From DASUAS01 sp036502765 (GTDB lineage: Bacteria > Actinomycetota > Acidimicrobiia > IMCC26256 > DASPTH01), in the NCBI GenBank assembly GCA_036502765.1, contig DASXXX010000404.1, positions 1 to 37,039 of the forward strand: DNA of 37,039 nt, given 5' to 3'. Made by a program: the position numbers and the translations under genes. The notes below the pieces were generated by a model, which ran no database searches, was not told where the DNA came from, and saw nothing but the letters and a program-made list of their open reading frames with translations. Positions 1 to 8,276 of the stretch are shown here, piece after piece (position 1 is the first letter of the stretch; every line of letters begins with the position of its first letter).

Positions 1-789
1 GCAGCGCAGCGCGGGGAGCTGGCCCTCGCCGGCTGCGTCCAGTGCGAGGTGCACGTCCTTGAGTGCCAGTGACAACGCGAACTGCGCGGAGTAGTCGTCG
101 TCGACGATGCGTTGGAGCTTGGCTGCTTGCCACGAAGACACGAGTGGGCCACTGCTCAACGCGTCGACCACGGTCGCGGTCTCGAGCCCCAACCGGTGCG
201 CGAGGGACACGGACCCGGCAACGGCTTCCGCGCCGAAGGCGAGCCACGTGTTGTTCACGACCTTCAGCCGGGTTCCGGTGCCGACCGGGCCGACCCAGAT
301 CGTGCGCTGTCCGAGCGCGTCGAAGAGGGGAGTGACGCGCGCGCGGGCCTCCTCGGGGCCCGACGCGAAGATCGTCAGCTGACCCTGCTCGGCGGGGACC
401 TTGCTTCCCGACACCGGCGCGTCGAGGAGCGTGATGTCGGGCCGATCCTTGTCCACGAGGGCTGCGACCCGGTCGATCCCGGCCACCCCGATCGTGCTCA
501 TCTGCGCCCAGATCGCGCCCGGCGCGAGCGCAGCGAGCATGCCCTGATCGTCGGCGATCGAGATGACAGCGTCGGCGTCGGTGACCATCGTGACGACGAT
601 CCCGGCTCGACGCGCCGCGTCCGCCGCGCTCTCGGCGACGTCCGCGCCGAGCGCAGCGAGGTCGCGGGTTGCTTCGGGGTACTGGTTCCACACGATCGTC
701 GGGATGCCGGCGCGCAACACGCTCGTCGCCATCGCGTGACCCATCGTGCCGATGCCGAGCACCGCAACCGAATCAGGCGTTCCGTTCAT
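1..789 (-). CDS. 3-hydroxyisobutyrate dehydrogenase-like NAD(P)-binding protein, 3' end outside window
   Basis: Beta-hydroxyacid dehydrogenase (6-phosphogluconate dehydrogenase-like) family, expected to oxidise a small beta-hydroxy acid with NAD(P)+ in the cytoplasm. I translated 263 codons from ATG 789 to the window edge without a stop. Residues 12-17 are the Rossmann GIGTMG loop, residues 123-129 are the substrate-binding DAPVSGS motif, and K176 in KVVNN is the catalytic lysine position. Family members are about 290-300 aa, so roughly the last 30 residues lie beyond the edge. A strong AAGGAGG Shine-Dalgarno precedes the ATG. It starts 40 nt after the exporter gene on the same strand, so co-transcription is likely. 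The exact substrate (tartronate semialdehyde, hydroxyisobutyrate, or an imine) cannot be told. Confidence 0.9.
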   Translation of the reverse strand, partial: MNGTPDSVAVLGIGTMGHAMATSVLRAGIPTIVWNQYPEATRDLAALGADVAESAADAARRAGIVVTMVTDADAVISIADDQGMLAALAPGAIWAQMSTIGVAGIDRVAALVDKDRPDITLLDAPVSGSKVPAEQGQLTIFASGPEEARARVTPLFDALGQRTIWVGPVGTGTRLKVVNNTWLAFGAEAVAGSVSLAHRLGLETATVVDALSSGPLVSSWQAAKLQRIVDDDYSAQFALSLALKDVHLALDAAGEGQLPALRC

Positions 790-829
790 GACTCTCCTCC
801 TTGTCGGGATCCGCGTCGTTGTGTGCGTG

Positions 830-2269
830 TCACCGAGCGGCGACCACGGCACGCGGCGCGCTGTCGGCGACGGGTGCGTCGTGCCCGACGTTGCCGCGCG
901 AGAGGGCGAGGCTCAGCAGCGTCGCCACCACCGCGACCCCGGCGGCACACGCCAAGGCCAGGCGGTAGCCGGCCGCGAGGTCAGCGGTCGACGCGCCGCT
1001 GCTGCTTCCCGCGTCGATGGCGACGATGGAGAGCAGCACCGCTACGCCGATGGCGGAGCCGATCTGTCGGGTCGCGTTGACGAGCGCACCTGCAAAGCCC
1101 TGGTCCGCATTCGTCACGCCGGTGCTCGCGGCCACCGTGGAGCCGAACACGACGTTCGTCGAACCGAACCCGAACGCCAGGAGGACCAGACCCAGCAGCG
1201 GGTAGTGCATCGTTCCCGAGAAGCGGAACAGCACGAACAGACTGACGGCTGCGAGCAGGCAGTTCCCCGCGAGGAACGCCCTCAACCCGACCCGATCGAC
1301 GAGTCGTGCACCGACCACGCCGCGCAGCAGTCCTCCGATGCCTTGCGGCAGGGCAACGAGTCCGGACACGAGCGGTGAATAACCGAGCACCAACTGGCAA
1401 TACAGGCTCAGCACCAGCACCTCGCCCGCCATCCACGCGCCGAGCAACCCGCTCAGCGCGTCGCCGATGACGAGCGTGCGATGACGAAAGATCCGCAAGG
1501 GCACCAGCGGCTGTCGACTCCGGCGTTCGACGGACACGAACGCGCCGAGCAACGCCGCGCTCACGAGGATGCAGCCGACGAACGGCAACGAGGTCCAGCC
1601 GTGCTCCGTTCCGAGCGTCGGTGCGTAGACCAGGGCCGCGGTCCCCGACGTCACGAGGATGGCTCCCGGCAGGTCGAGATGACGAGGACCGGCCACCGTG
1701 GTGCCGACGGGAAGCGCCTTCGACCCGACCACTGCCAGCGCGAGGCACACCGGCACGTTCACGAAGAACACACCGCGCCAGCCGACCGTGTCGACCAGAA
1801 TGCCGCCGGCAAGGAGACCGGCGACGAAGCCGGCCGACGCGGTCATGCCGAAGTAGCCGAGGACGCGGTTGCGGGCGGGACCTTCTGGATAGCTCGTCGT
1901 CAGGATCGACAAGGCCGCGGGCGCGACCAGCGCGGCCGCGACGCCCTGCAACGCACGTGACGCTGCGAGGAGCGGGAAGTCCACCGCGACGCCCCCTGCT
2001 GCCGACGCGAACGCGAAGAGGACGAGGCCCGTCACCAGCATGCGCCGCCGACCGAAGAAGTCGCTCGCCCGTCCACCCAGGACGAGCAGTCCACCGAACG
2101 TCAACGCGTACGCCGTGATGACCCACTCGGAGGTCGTCGTGGTCGCGTGCATCGCGACACCGAGTGACGGCAGTGCGACGTTCACGATGCTGAAGTCGAG
2201 GACGACGACGAGCGCGGCGCCGAGCGCGACGCCCAAGCCCAGGCGGCTCAACGGTGGCGATGTGCTCAT
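830..2269 (-). CDS. MFS drug/solute exporter, DHA2 (14-TM, EmrB/QacA-like)
   Basis: Proton-driven inner-membrane exporter of the DHA2 major facilitator branch, 479 aa. The first helix carries the family signature LDFSIVNVALPSL (residues about 24-36). Motif A appears as GRASDFFGRRRM between TM2 and TM3, and a motif-C-like glycine-rich stretch TASAGFVAGLLAGG lies in TM5. The length fits 14 helices. ATG 2269 is preceded by AGGGAG with 6 nt spacing, which fixes the start. It lies 40 nt before the dehydrogenase gene and 151 nt after the molybdenum subunit gene, the gap being occupied by one copy of a 91-bp repeat. Substrate unknown; it could export a toxic intermediate or product of the neighbouring oxidases. 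Confidence 0.92.
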   Translation of the reverse strand: MSTSPPLSRLGLGVALGAALVVVLDFSIVNVALPSLGVAMHATTTTSEWVITAYALTFGGLLVLGGRASDFFGRRRMLVTGLVLFAFASAAGGVAVDFPLLAASRALQGVAAALVAPAALSILTTSYPEGPARNRVLGYFGMTASAGFVAGLLAGGILVDTVGWRGVFFVNVPVCLALAVVGSKALPVGTTVAGPRHLDLPGAILVTSGTAALVYAPTLGTEHGWTSLPFVGCILVSAALLGAFVSVERRSRQPLVPLRIFRHRTLVIGDALSGLLGAWMAGEVLVLSLYCQLVLGYSPLVSGLVALPQGIGGLLRGVVGARLVDRVGLRAFLAGNCLLAAVSLFVLFRFSGTMHYPLLGLVLLAFGFGSTNVVFGSTVAASTGVTNADQGFAGALVNATRQIGSAIGVAVLLSIVAIDAGSSSGASTADLAAGYRLALACAAGVAVVATLLSLALSRGNVGHDAPVADSAPRAVVAAR

Positions 2270-2310
2270 GTCGACTCCCTGGGATCGGTCCCGCTGAGGT
2301 CTCCCTCGGA

Positions 2311-2401
2311 CGATCGCGCCGGAGCTCGAATCCGTCTTCGGGGGCAGCCCCCCTCGTGGCCCCCGGGCAGGGGGCAGCCCGAGTTCCTGCTGGCTTCAAT
2401 G
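2311..2401 (-). repeat. 91-bp leader repeat, copy 1 (upstream of MFS gene)
   Basis: This intergenic sequence matches 8071-8162 at both ends and in the middle: CGATCGCGCCGG at one end, GTCTTCGGGG followed by CAGCCCC at offset 23, and CTGGCTTCAATG at the other end. The interior differs. Read on the minus strand it begins ATTGAAGCCAGC and ends 42 nt before the exporter ATG. The interior is rich in G/C runs able to form hairpins (GGGGGCTGCCCCC). Function unknown: leader RNA, regulatory site or small mobile repeat. Confidence 0.65.
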
Positions 2402-2420
2402 TGCGCGGCGATGGTGAGCC

Positions 2421-4514
2421 TCAGGGCGTGCGCCCGCGCGCGGCTTGTCCGCCGAGCAGCTTGTCGGGGCGGATCGGGAGGTCGCGGATTCGCATTCCGG
2501 TCGCGTGGTACACCGCGTTCGCGATCGCCGCCGCGGTGCCGACGACGCCGATCTCTCCGACGCCCTTGGCCCCGATCGGGTTCACCAGCGGGTCATCTTC
2601 CTCGATCCAGATCGCCTCGATCTCCTCGACATCGGCGTTGACGGGGATGTGGTAGCTCGCGAAGTCGTGATTGACGTAGTCGCCGAAATGCGGGTCGAGC
2701 ACGCTCTCCTCGAGGAGCGCCATCCCCAACCCCATCGTCATGCCGCCGATCAGCTGTGAGCGTGCCGTCTTGGCATTGATGATCCGGCCGGCGGCGAACA
2801 CACCGAGGAGCCGAGAGACCCGCACTTCGCCGGTTCCCTCATCGACGCGTACTTCGGCGAACTGAGCGCCGAACGCGTACCGCGCGAGGCGCTCGTCGGT
2901 CTCGACGTCGTGCGTCGTGTCGACGCGCACTTCGCCGCTGGTGTCCGGCCGCTCCCGGAGCTTCCGGCAGGCCGCCGCGACCGCCGACCCCCACGAGGAG
3001 TTCCCCAGGGATCCACCCGCGCCGGGCGCGGGTGGGAACGCACTGTCGCCAATCTCGACACGAACGGCTCCGGGCCTCACCTCGAGCGTCTCGGCGGCGA
3101 TCTGCGTCAGTGCGGTCCGGGCACCGGTCCCGATGTCGGCGGCCGCCAGACGGATGACGTACGAGCCGTCGGGTTCGATGCGCGCCGATGCCTGCGAAGG
3201 TCGGCGGTTCGCCGGGTGACTGGAGGCGGCGACACCGGTCCCGACGAGCCAGTGCCCGTCACGGCGGATGCCGGGTGTCGGGTCGCGCCGGGACCATCCG
3301 AAGCGCGCGGCGCCCTCGGTCAGGCACGCGACGAGGCTACGGCTCGAGAAGGGGAGCCCGGTCTCCGGGTCGGCGGCGGGTTCGTTCCGGATCCGCAGCT
3401 CGATCGGGTCGACGCCCAGCTCGACGGCGAGCTCGTCCATCGCCGACTCGAGCGCATACATGCCCGGGCACTTCCCCGGCGCGCGCATCCAGAAGGCCGT
3501 CGGCACGTCGAGACGCGCCAGCCGGTGCGTCGTACGCCGGTGCTGCGCCGAGTACATCATGCGCGTCGCCACCGCGGTCTGCTCGGCGAACTCGCGCACG
3601 GTCGAGCTCTGCTCGACGACGTCGTGCGCGATCGCAGCCAGCCGGCCTTCGGCGGTCGCGCCGAGACGGACGCGCTGGATCGTCGGTGTCCGGTAGCCGG
3701 TGAGCGCGAACATCTGCTGGCGGGTCACCGCGACCTTGACCGGGCGGCCCACGAGTCGTGCGGCCATGACGGCGAGGATGGCCGGTTGCCGTACCCAGCC
3801 CTTCGACCCGAACCCGCCGCCGACGTGGGGCGCGACGACGCGCACATCGCCCCGGTCGAGCCCGAACGCCGCCGCCACGGTCTCCTGCACCCGGGTCACG
3901 CCCTGCGTCGAGTCGTAGAGGGTGACCGCGCCCGTGTCCCACACCGCGAGCGTCGCGTGCGGCTCCATCGGGCTGTTGTGCACCGCTGCGGTCTCGTAGG
4001 TGCGATCGACGACGACGTCGGCGGCCGGGAAGGCGGCGTCGACATCGCCCTGCTCCGTGTCGGTCTCGAAGTCGGGGTTGACCACGGTCGGCGCGTAGAG
4101 CCCGGGGTGATCGACGGACAGCTCGACGTCGTGGGGTTGCGCCGCGTACTCGATGTGGACGAGTCGCGCCGCCTGTCGCGCAGTCTCGTCAGTCTCGGCC
4201 ACCACGGCGGCGACGACGTGTCCGCGGTACGCGATCCGTCGGGACTGGAACAGTGCGAGCTCCGCGTCGTCGACCGCGTGCAGCCGCTCGGCGTTCTCGT
4301 ACGAGAGGACGGCCAGGACACCGGAGAGCGCCAGCGCGGCGGTGGCATCGATCGAGCGGACCTCGCCCTTGGCGATCGTCGCCTGCACCATGCACGCGTA
4401 GCAGGCGCGATCGTGTGCGTACTCGTAGGCGTACCGTGCCGCGCCGGTGACCTTGTCGTGTCCCTCGATTCGGTCGAGGGCGGAGTCGAGCGGTCGATGG
4501 TCGGCGAGGGTCAC
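2421..4514 (-). CDS. Aldehyde oxidoreductase molybdopterin-binding subunit (PaoC/XdhA/CoxL-type)
   Basis: Catalytic subunit of a xanthine-oxidase-family molybdenum hydroxylase, 697 aa; it binds the molybdenum cofactor and would oxidise aldehydes or N-heterocycles. The N-terminal RIEGHDKVTGAARYAYE is the usual start of the family. GGGFGSKGWVRQPA and MRAPGKCPGMYALESAMDEL form cofactor-binding loops, and the C-terminal GAKGVGE supplies the catalytic glutamate (E654). The reading frame stays open much further upstream, but that part overlaps the FAD subunit. GTG 4514, within a GTGA overlap with the FAD subunit stop, gives the expected N-terminus. Order and sequence resemble the periplasmic PaoABC aldehyde oxidase of enterobacteria. 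No signal peptide is visible here, so a cytoplasmic site is possible. Confidence 0.93.
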   Translation of the reverse strand: MTLADHRPLDSALDRIEGHDKVTGAARYAYEYAHDRACYACMVQATIAKGEVRSIDATAALALSGVLAVLSYENAERLHAVDDAELALFQSRRIAYRGHVVAAVVAETDETARQAARLVHIEYAAQPHDVELSVDHPGLYAPTVVNPDFETDTEQGDVDAAFPAADVVVDRTYETAAVHNSPMEPHATLAVWDTGAVTLYDSTQGVTRVQETVAAAFGLDRGDVRVVAPHVGGGFGSKGWVRQPAILAVMAARLVGRPVKVAVTRQQMFALTGYRTPTIQRVRLGATAEGRLAAIAHDVVEQSSTVREFAEQTAVATRMMYSAQHRRTTHRLARLDVPTAFWMRAPGKCPGMYALESAMDELAVELGVDPIELRIRNEPAADPETGLPFSSRSLVACLTEGAARFGWSRRDPTPGIRRDGHWLVGTGVAASSHPANRRPSQASARIEPDGSYVIRLAAADIGTGARTALTQIAAETLEVRPGAVRVEIGDSAFPPAPGAGGSLGNSSWGSAVAAACRKLRERPDTSGEVRVDTTHDVETDERLARYAFGAQFAEVRVDEGTGEVRVSRLLGVFAAGRIINAKTARSQLIGGMTMGLGMALLEESVLDPHFGDYVNHDFASYHIPVNADVEEIEAIWIEEDDPLVNPIGAKGVGEIGVVGTAAAIANAVYHATGMRIRDLPIRPDKLLGGQAARGRTP

Positions 4515-5497
4515 GACGTCGCCGCCAGCTCGGTCAGCGTGCGCACGATCAGGGTGCGGGCCAGTGGGACCTTGTACGCGTTGTCCCGCAACGGCCGCGC
4601 GGCCTGGAGCTCGGCTTCGGCCGCGCCCACGAAGCTGGCCTCGGTGGCGGGCGCGCCGCGCAGCATCGCCTCTGCACGCGTCGCGCGCCACGGCTTGTGC
4701 GCGAGGCCGCCGAGCGAGAGCCGGACCCCTCGCACCACCCCGTCCTGCACGTCCAGCGCTGTCGCCACGGAGACGAGGGCAAATGCGAATGACGCCCGTT
4801 CCCGCACCTTGACGTACCGCGAGCGCCGGGCCCACGGCAGCGGCGGCAGCTCGACCGCGGTGATCAGCTCGTCGTGCTCGAGCACGGTGTCGCGGGAGGG
4901 CGCGTCGCCCGGGAGTCGGTGGAAGTCGACGAGCGGAACCGACCGGGCTCCGACCGCCCCCTCGACGTGGACGACCGCGTCGAGCGCCGACAACGCGACT
5001 GCCATGTCCGACGGATGCGTCGCCACGCACGCCTCCGACCAGCCGAGGATCGCAAGGTTGCGATGCTCGCCCGCGCGAGCCGGGCAGCCGGAGTCCGGCT
5101 CCCGCTTGTTGCACGGCTTGGTCACATCCTGGAAGTACACGCAGCGGGTCCGTTGCATCAGGTTGCCGCCGACCGTCGCCACGTTGCGCAGCTGTCCCGA
5201 TGCGCCGTTCAGGAGTGCCTCCGCGAGCACCGGATACCGCTCTCGGACGAGGGGATGCGCGGCGAGATCGCTGTTGCGCACGGTGGCCCCCACTCGCAGG
5301 CCGCCCTCGACGGTCTGCTCGACGCGGTCGTAGGGCAATCGGGTCACGTCGACGAGCACGTCCGGCTCCTCGACGCCGAGCCGCATCAGGTCCACCAAGT
5401 TGGTCCCGCCGCCGAGGAGCATCGCGCGGGGCGACTCCGCCAGCATGGCGAGTGCCGATCCGGCGTCCGCCGCTCGCTCGTATCGGAACGGTTTCAC
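4511..5497 (-). CDS. Aldehyde oxidoreductase FAD-binding subunit (PaoB/CoxM-type)
   Basis: FAD subunit that passes electrons from the iron-sulfur subunit to the acceptor, 328 aa. LLGGGTNLVDLMRLG (about residues 27-41) and ATVGGNLMQ (about 105-113) are the two FAD-binding loops of the vanillyl-alcohol-oxidase fold. Directly after comes RCVYFQDVTKPCNKREPDSG, a cysteine-rich insert like the one that holds an extra [4Fe-4S] cluster in PaoB and 4-hydroxybenzoyl-CoA reductase-type subunits. This favours a Pao/YagS assignment over carbon monoxide dehydrogenase. The start is GTG 5497 inside a GTGA overlap with the iron-sulfur subunit, and its own stop overlaps the next start in the same way, so translation is probably coupled across the operon. 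Confidence 0.93.
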   Translation of the reverse strand: MKPFRYERAADAGSALAMLAESPRAMLLGGGTNLVDLMRLGVEEPDVLVDVTRLPYDRVEQTVEGGLRVGATVRNSDLAAHPLVRERYPVLAEALLNGASGQLRNVATVGGNLMQRTRCVYFQDVTKPCNKREPDSGCPARAGEHRNLAILGWSEACVATHPSDMAVALSALDAVVHVEGAVGARSVPLVDFHRLPGDAPSRDTVLEHDELITAVELPPLPWARRSRYVKVRERASFAFALVSVATALDVQDGVVRGVRLSLGGLAHKPWRATRAEAMLRGAPATEASFVGAAEAELQAARPLRDNAYKVPLARTLIVRTLTELAATS

Positions 5498-6027
5498 CGC
5501 GTCGTCTCCCTGATGGCACGGACGATGTTCACGTAGGCGCCGCAGCGACAGAGGTTCCCGCTCATCCGCTCGCGGATCTCGTCGGCGCCCAGCGCGATGC
5601 GTTCTCCGTCGAGGTCATGCGTCACCGCGCTCGGCCAACCCGAGCCCACTTCGCGCAGCATGCCGACCGCCGAGCACAGCTGACCGGGTGTGCAGTAGCC
5701 GCACTGGAATGCATCGTGCTCGATGAACGAGCGTTGGAGCTCGTGCAGCTCACCATCCTCGGCGAGTCCTTCCACGGTGACGATCTCTGCGTCCTGAAGG
5801 GCGACCGCGAGCGCAAGACACGAGTTCGCCCGTCGGCCATCGACCAAGACCGTGCACGCGCCACACTGCCCGTGGTCGCACCCTTTCTTCGTGCCCGTGA
5901 GGCGCAGCCGTTCGCGCAGTGCGTCGAGCAGCGACATGCGCGTGTCGACGATGAACGACCGCGCCACGCCGTTCACGCGTAGCGAGAGCTCGGCGTGAAC
6001 CGGCTCCAACACGGCGGGCACAATCAC
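5494..6027 (-). CDS. Aldehyde oxidoreductase 2Fe-2S subunit (PaoA/CoxS-type)
   Basis: Small electron-transfer subunit with two [2Fe-2S] clusters, 177 aa. The plant-ferredoxin-type cluster site is GCDHGQCGACTVLVDGR followed by NSCL. The second, helical cluster site is CGYCTPGQ and later CRCGAYVNI. GTG 6027 overlaps the aldo/keto reductase stop by the four bases GTGA, the same junction used for the other two subunits. No twin-arginine signal is seen at the N-terminus (MIVPAVLEPVHAELSLRVNG), unlike PaoA of Escherichia coli, which suggests that the complex stays in the cytoplasm unless the true start is elsewhere. Confidence 0.94.
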   Translation of the reverse strand: MIVPAVLEPVHAELSLRVNGVARSFIVDTRMSLLDALRERLRLTGTKKGCDHGQCGACTVLVDGRRANSCLALAVALQDAEIVTVEGLAEDGELHELQRSFIEHDAFQCGYCTPGQLCSAVGMLREVGSGWPSAVTHDLDGERIALGADEIRERMSGNLCRCGAYVNIVRAIRETTR

Positions 6028-6998
6028 ATCCCTTCGGGCGACGGCCCGCGCACGGGTACGGCGTCGGTGAGGAGCAGATCGATCTCCGTCAGGTCTTCAG
6101 GGGAGAGCCGCACGTCCACTGCGCTGACGATGTCGTGCAGGTGGTCCGGGTTCCTGGTACCGACGATCGCAGCATCGACTGCCGGGTTGGCAAGGGCCCA
6201 CGCCACCGCGAGCATGGGGAGCGAGACACCCACATCTGCCGCGAAGGTCCGGAGCCCGGTGACCACGGCGAGGTTGCGGTGGAACGTGTCGCCGGTGAAG
6301 TCCGAGCTCTGGCTCCGCCAGTCGTCAGCCGCGAACACGGTCGACGGGCTCATCGCACCTGCGAGCAGCCCGTGGGCGAGCGGCGCGTACACCAGCACGC
6401 CGATCTCGTGGCCGAGACAATACGGGAGCACCGATTCCTCGATCCCGCGGCGGAACATGTCGTACGGAGGTTGGAGCGTCTCGAGCGGGCCGTGCTCGGC
6501 GAAGGCGGCCATCTGCGCGGCGTCGAAGTTCGACACGCCCGCGTGGCGGATCTTGCCGGCATCGACGAGCTCGCCGAGCGCGCCGGCGGTCTCCTCGAAC
6601 GGAGTGTTCGGGTCGGGCCAATGCAGTTGATAGAGATCGATGACGTCGACACCGAGCGCGCGCAGGCTCGCGTCGACGCCCTCGCGCAACCACGCGCGGC
6701 TCGCGTCGCGGACCAGACGGTCGCCCTCCCGCCGTAGACCGCCCTTCGTCGCGATCACGAGCTCGTCGCGCGCGGTGCGAAGCTCTTCGGCCAAGGCCGC
6801 TCCGAGCAACTGCTCCGACTCACCGAAGCCGTATCCCTGCGCGCTGTCGAAGAAATTGATGCCGAGGTCTCGCGCCCGACGTATTGCCGACGTCGCGAGG
6901 TCCGGATCGAAGGTGCCCCATTCGCCACCGAGCTCCCAGGTGCCGAAGCAGATGGGCGTCACCTTCAGTCCGCTGCGACCGAGCAAGCGCTTCTCCAT
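6024..6998 (-). CDS. Aldo/keto reductase
   Basis: NADPH-dependent aldo/keto reductase of the TIM-barrel superfamily, 324 aa. The catalytic tetrad is complete: D51 and Y56 in FFDSAQGYG, K85 in IATKGG and H126 in LYQLHWPD. The start MEKRLLGRSGLKVTPICFGTW is canonical for the family; ATG 6998 has AAGGA eight bases upstream, so the longer open frame is not used. It is the first gene of the GTGA-coupled set with the molybdenum oxidoreductase subunits and follows the protease gene by 47 nt. A reductase next to an aldehyde oxidase suggests handling of aldehydes in both redox directions; the substrate is unknown. Confidence 0.92.
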   Translation of the reverse strand: MEKRLLGRSGLKVTPICFGTWELGGEWGTFDPDLATSAIRRARDLGINFFDSAQGYGFGESEQLLGAALAEELRTARDELVIATKGGLRREGDRLVRDASRAWLREGVDASLRALGVDVIDLYQLHWPDPNTPFEETAGALGELVDAGKIRHAGVSNFDAAQMAAFAEHGPLETLQPPYDMFRRGIEESVLPYCLGHEIGVLVYAPLAHGLLAGAMSPSTVFAADDWRSQSSDFTGDTFHRNLAVVTGLRTFAADVGVSLPMLAVAWALANPAVDAAIVGTRNPDHLHDIVSAVDVRLSPEDLTEIDLLLTDAVPVRGPSPEGM

Positions 6999-7045
6999 CG
7001 GAGGGGTCCTTTCGCGAGTTGCGTGTCCGCCGCGGTGCCGACGGC

Positions 7046-8062
7046 TCAAACGGGCTGTTCGATCAACGTCACGGTCGTCGTGAGCTCTGTGGTGCCGCGG
7101 ACGAAGGTCACCCGGACCGCGGTGCCCGGCTTGCGTGACCGCAGGGCCGTGACGAAGCTGACCGTGCTCGGAACCGGCGTCGCTCCGAGCGTCTCGATGA
7201 CGTCGCCAGGCTGGAGACCCGCGTTCGCGGCCGGACCGCCCGGGGCGACCGCAAGCACGACCATGCCCTCGTCGACTCCCACGCTGCCCGGCTGTGCGCC
7301 ATCGGAACTGGGGTCGCCGAGCTGCGCGCCGAAGTACGCGTGCGTTGCCCGGCCGTGGTCGAGCAGCTGTCGCACGATCGTGTCGACGGTCGTCGCCGGC
7401 GTCGCGAAGCCGATCAGCACCGCGCCGTCGGACGGTGGGATGTACGCCTCGTTGATACCGATCACCTGGCCGCGACTGTCGACGAGCGCACCACCCGAGT
7501 CGCCCGGTGAGATCCCGGCGTCGGTCTGCAAGAGGTTGAGCAGTGTCGGGCTCTGACCCGGATCACCGGGCAAGGCGCGCTGCAACGCCGAGACGATGCC
7601 GACGCTGGCAGTGTTGGCGAAGCCGAGCGGGCTGCCGATCGCGATTGCGAGCTCGCCGACCTCGGGCAATGTCTTGGCGAACGTCGCCGCCCGCAGAGCA
7701 GTGCTCGCCGCCGTGACCACCGCGAGGTCGGTGATCGGGTCTTCCGCGCGGACGGTGCCGTCGAGGAGCTTCCCGTTGGCCAGTTCGATCTGCACCCGGC
7801 TGGATCCGGCAACGACATGGTCCGCGGTGACGATGGTTCCGTTGTTCGACCACACGACACCACTTCCGAGCCCGCTGTCGGTGACGATCGTGACGACCGA
7901 CGGCGAGACCTTGTCGAAGATTCCCGGGATGCCCGGGGGCACGGACGCAGCAGGCGCGGGAGCGGAGTTCCCGGAGCTCGACCCAGCGGCGACGAGTGCT
8001 GCAGCGAGGAGCGCCGCAACGACGGTGACCACGAGCCATGAACGTGCGGGTCGGGAGTTCAT
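7046..8062 (-). CDS. Membrane-anchored trypsin-like serine protease with PDZ domain (HtrA/DegP-like)
   Basis: A 338-aa protein with an N-terminal hydrophobic segment (residues about 9-26, WLVVTVVAALLAAALVAAG) acting as signal anchor, then a Ser/Pro/Ala-rich linker. The chymotrypsin-fold protease domain has a full triad: H82 in VTADHVV, D112 in ITDLAVV and S189 in PGDSGGAL. A C-terminal PDZ domain follows (about 240-335, with GGPAANAGLQPGDVIETL). Likely an envelope quality-control or regulatory protease. ATG 8062 gives the correct signal anchor. It has no clear Shine-Dalgarno and lies only 8 nt from the end of a 91-bp repeat, which is unusual. It heads the minus-strand run that includes the aldehyde oxidoreductase genes. 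Confidence 0.9.
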   Translation of the reverse strand: MNSRPARSWLVVTVVAALLAAALVAAGSSSGNSAPAPAASVPPGIPGIFDKVSPSVVTIVTDSGLGSGVVWSNNGTIVTADHVVAGSSRVQIELANGKLLDGTVRAEDPITDLAVVTAASTALRAATFAKTLPEVGELAIAIGSPLGFANTASVGIVSALQRALPGDPGQSPTLLNLLQTDAGISPGDSGGALVDSRGQVIGINEAYIPPSDGAVLIGFATPATTVDTIVRQLLDHGRATHAYFGAQLGDPSSDGAQPGSVGVDEGMVVLAVAPGGPAANAGLQPGDVIETLGATPVPSTVSFVTALRSRKPGTAVRVTFVRGTTELTTTVTLIEQPV

Positions 8063-8070
8063 CGTCTCGA

Positions 8071-8162
8071 CGATCGCGCCGGGGCCTGCTGGTGTCTTCG
8101 GGGCCAGCCCCAGTGGTGTACTCCGGTCAAGTGCCAACGCAGCGTTCCGGCTGGCTTCAATG
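8071..8162 (-). repeat. 91-bp leader repeat, copy 2 (upstream of protease gene)
   Basis: Second copy of the element at 2311-2401. Both copies share CGATCGCGCC at one end, GTCTTCGGGG-(G/C)CAGCCCC at the same offset (23) and CTGGCTTCAATG at the other end, and differ in length by only one base. On the minus strand it runs into the protease ATG after 8 nt. The interior is more diverged than the ends. The complementary hexamers GCCAGC and GCTGGC within this copy could pair in RNA. Confidence 0.65.
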
Positions 8163-8247
8163 CGCGTGGACGGCCCGGAGAACTCAGACGGCGTGCCGAC
8201 GGAACGAGCGCGGCGCCGTCGCATGACCGATAATGCGCACCATGGGG

Positions 8248-8263
8248 ACGACATCGATGTCGT
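8248..8263. promoter_or_regulatory. Perfect 16-bp palindrome upstream of response regulator
   Basis: ACGACATCGATGTCGT is identical to its reverse complement. It lies 14 nt before the preferred ATG of the response regulator (8277) and within the divergent region shared with the protease gene. A GATAAT hexamer at 8229-8234, just upstream, could be a -10 box. It may be an operator for autoregulation. If translation starts at 8223 instead, the palindrome would be inside coding sequence, which weakens this reading. Confidence 0.35.
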
Positions 8264-8276
8264 GCGGCACCTAGCG

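Noticed and set aside
2271..2290. CTCCCTGGGAT near the MFS start resembling a half-element
   Set aside because: On the gene's strand this is the Shine-Dalgarno AGGGAG six bases before the ATG; the partner arm is absent.
3002..3009. CCCCAGGG matching the dyad element right arm on the minus strand
   Set aside because: It lies inside the molybdenum subunit coding sequence and the left arm and spacer do not match well; a chance match.
2910..5333. 807-aa open frame on the plus strand
   Set aside because: Arginine/histidine-rich shadow lying opposite the well-conserved molybdenum oxidoreductase genes.
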